A stretch of DNA of 6,646 bases from JBCCMB01 sp039026555. Lineage in GTDB: Bacteria > Pseudomonadota > Alphaproteobacteria > Caulobacterales > Hyphomonadaceae. The stretch's first letter is position 1. Each line of letters begins with the position of its first letter. Shown here one piece after another: positions 6,358 to 6,646 of this stretch. The position numbers were made by a program, and so were the translations under genes. A model generated the notes under the pieces. It searched no databases. It had not been told where the DNA came from and saw only the letters and a program-made list of their open reading frames with translations. The stretch spans positions 1 to 6,646 of the forward strand of contig JBCCMB010000151.1 in assembly GCA_039026555.1 (NCBI GenBank), in the 5' to 3' direction.

Positions 6358-6598
6358 GGAAAAACTCGCAGAGAAAGCCGCCGCTAGAGAGGGACTTTTT
6401 CAGCGCAAGGCGTCTGAACTCAGCGGCGGTCCGACAGCGATCGTCAACAACATCAAAACCGCCAAGTATCCAACGTCGGCGATACGCCCGCCGAACTCGC
6501 AACTTGAGACGCAGAAATTTGCAGATAGATTTGGATGGACAGCGCCGAGTTGGCGAACATCTCTGGCTGAAACCGTCGCCTCTATTTTGAGCGAATAA
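6353..6598 (+). pseudogene. C-terminal remnant of an RmlD-type dTDP-4-dehydrorhamnose reductase
   Basis: The frame open from 6353 (after a TAG at 6350-6352) to the TAA at 6596-6598 encodes 81 residues without an ATG, GTG or TTG until TTG at 6587. Its second half carries the RmlD C-terminal signature: SGGPTAIVNNIKTAKYPTSA, then IRPPNSQLET, then a Phe-Gly and a Trp, matching the family pattern YPTPA-x-RPxNSxLxT followed by FG and W. RmlD reduces dTDP-4-keto-rhamnose in dTDP-L-rhamnose synthesis. The whole NAD-binding Rossmann part (roughly the first 200-230 residues of about 290) is absent; the upstream DNA is the hydrolase gene, whose last codons overlap the open frame in another phase. Similarity is convincing from about 6398 onward and weaker before. 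Substitutions such as S for P in YPTSA suggest decay. It is most likely a non-translated relic left by a deletion or rearrangement. Confidence 0.72.
6378..6429. repeat. 8-bp inverted repeat near the start of the rmlD remnant
   Basis: CCGCCGCT at 6378-6385 and AGCGGCGG at 6422-6429 are exact reverse complements separated by 36 nt. No T-run follows the second arm, so it is not a normal terminator for the hydrolase gene. In GC-rich DNA an 8-bp match at this spacing could be chance. Confidence 0.3.
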
Positions 6599-6646
6599 TC
6601 ATAGGCTCAAGAAATCCGACGAATGATTTGACCGCACTCGCTTTGC
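6599..6646. other. right-end segment, nothing recognised
   Basis: This is 48 nt downstream of the rmlD remnant. It is AT-richer than the coding DNA. One minus-strand frame is open from the window edge to a stop at 6583-6585, giving about 20 residues. That could be the C terminus of a convergent gene, but it is too short to support a call. Confidence 0.3.

Noticed and set aside
6391..6417. Hairpin TCAG-CGC/GCG-CTGA after a T-run, as a terminator for the hydrolase
   Set aside because: The T-run precedes the stem instead of following it, the stem has a bulge, and neither strand gives the right order for an intrinsic terminator.
6086..6502. 138-codon Arg-rich minus-strand frame across the hydrolase end and the remnant
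   Set aside because: It is antisense to the catalytic His region of the hydrolase and to the RmlD signature, and its composition is typical of a shadow frame.

Overview
The window is a stretch of an alphaproteobacterial chromosome. Three things suggest this: the gene order rsfS–rlmH–envC–ctpA–yibQ-like (DUF610)–rppH, the moderately high G+C with strong codon bias towards C/G third positions, and protein variants typical of that class, such as a polysaccharide-deacetylase-like protein carrying GGLG where other bacteria have a DDLG-type metal motif. I cannot place it to a genus. All six intact genes and the one gene remnant are on the + strand. The main region is conserved housekeeping DNA, and I do not see a defence system, CRISPR array, insertion sequence or RNA gene.

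Layout. Positions 58-960 hold the large-subunit ribosome pair: rsfS (ribosome silencing factor, TTG start) and rlmH (23S rRNA pseudouridine-1915 methyltransferase, GTG start), 12 nt apart. Positions 995-3573 hold an envelope pair: an EnvC-type coiled-coil/degenerate LytM murein hydrolase activator, and CtpA, an S41 carboxy-terminal processing protease with a PDZ domain and an intact Ser/Lys/Gln site. Two hairpins at 3576-3588 and 3612-3647 follow ctpA; the second is followed by a T-rich stretch and looks like a terminator. A membrane-anchored divergent polysaccharide deacetylase (YibQ/DUF610 family) follows at 3727-4971, then the RNA pyrophosphohydrolase RppH (Nudix) at about 5031-5480, and an alpha/beta hydrolase of unassigned substrate at 5554-6357.

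How the genes fit together. RsfS and RlmH act on the large subunit or the assembled ribosome. EnvC, CtpA and the DUF610 protein are exported or membrane-anchored and fit peptidoglycan and cell-division remodelling; in E. coli envC and yibQ are also neighbours. RppH starts 5'-end-dependent mRNA decay. The alpha/beta hydrolase has no obvious functional link to the rest and may be accessory.

Most worth a second look: (1) an in-frame but start-less C-terminal piece of an RmlD-type dTDP-4-dehydrorhamnose reductase at the right end (to 6598), evidence of a lost sugar-nucleotide gene; (2) rppH has no ATG/GTG/TTG in front of its conserved YR-x-NVGI segment, and a TAATA at the stop of the upstream gene looks like a TAATG stop/start overlap altered by one base; (3) both the LytM domain of EnvC and the DUF610 domain lack the canonical metal ligands, so both are predicted to be non-enzymatic.
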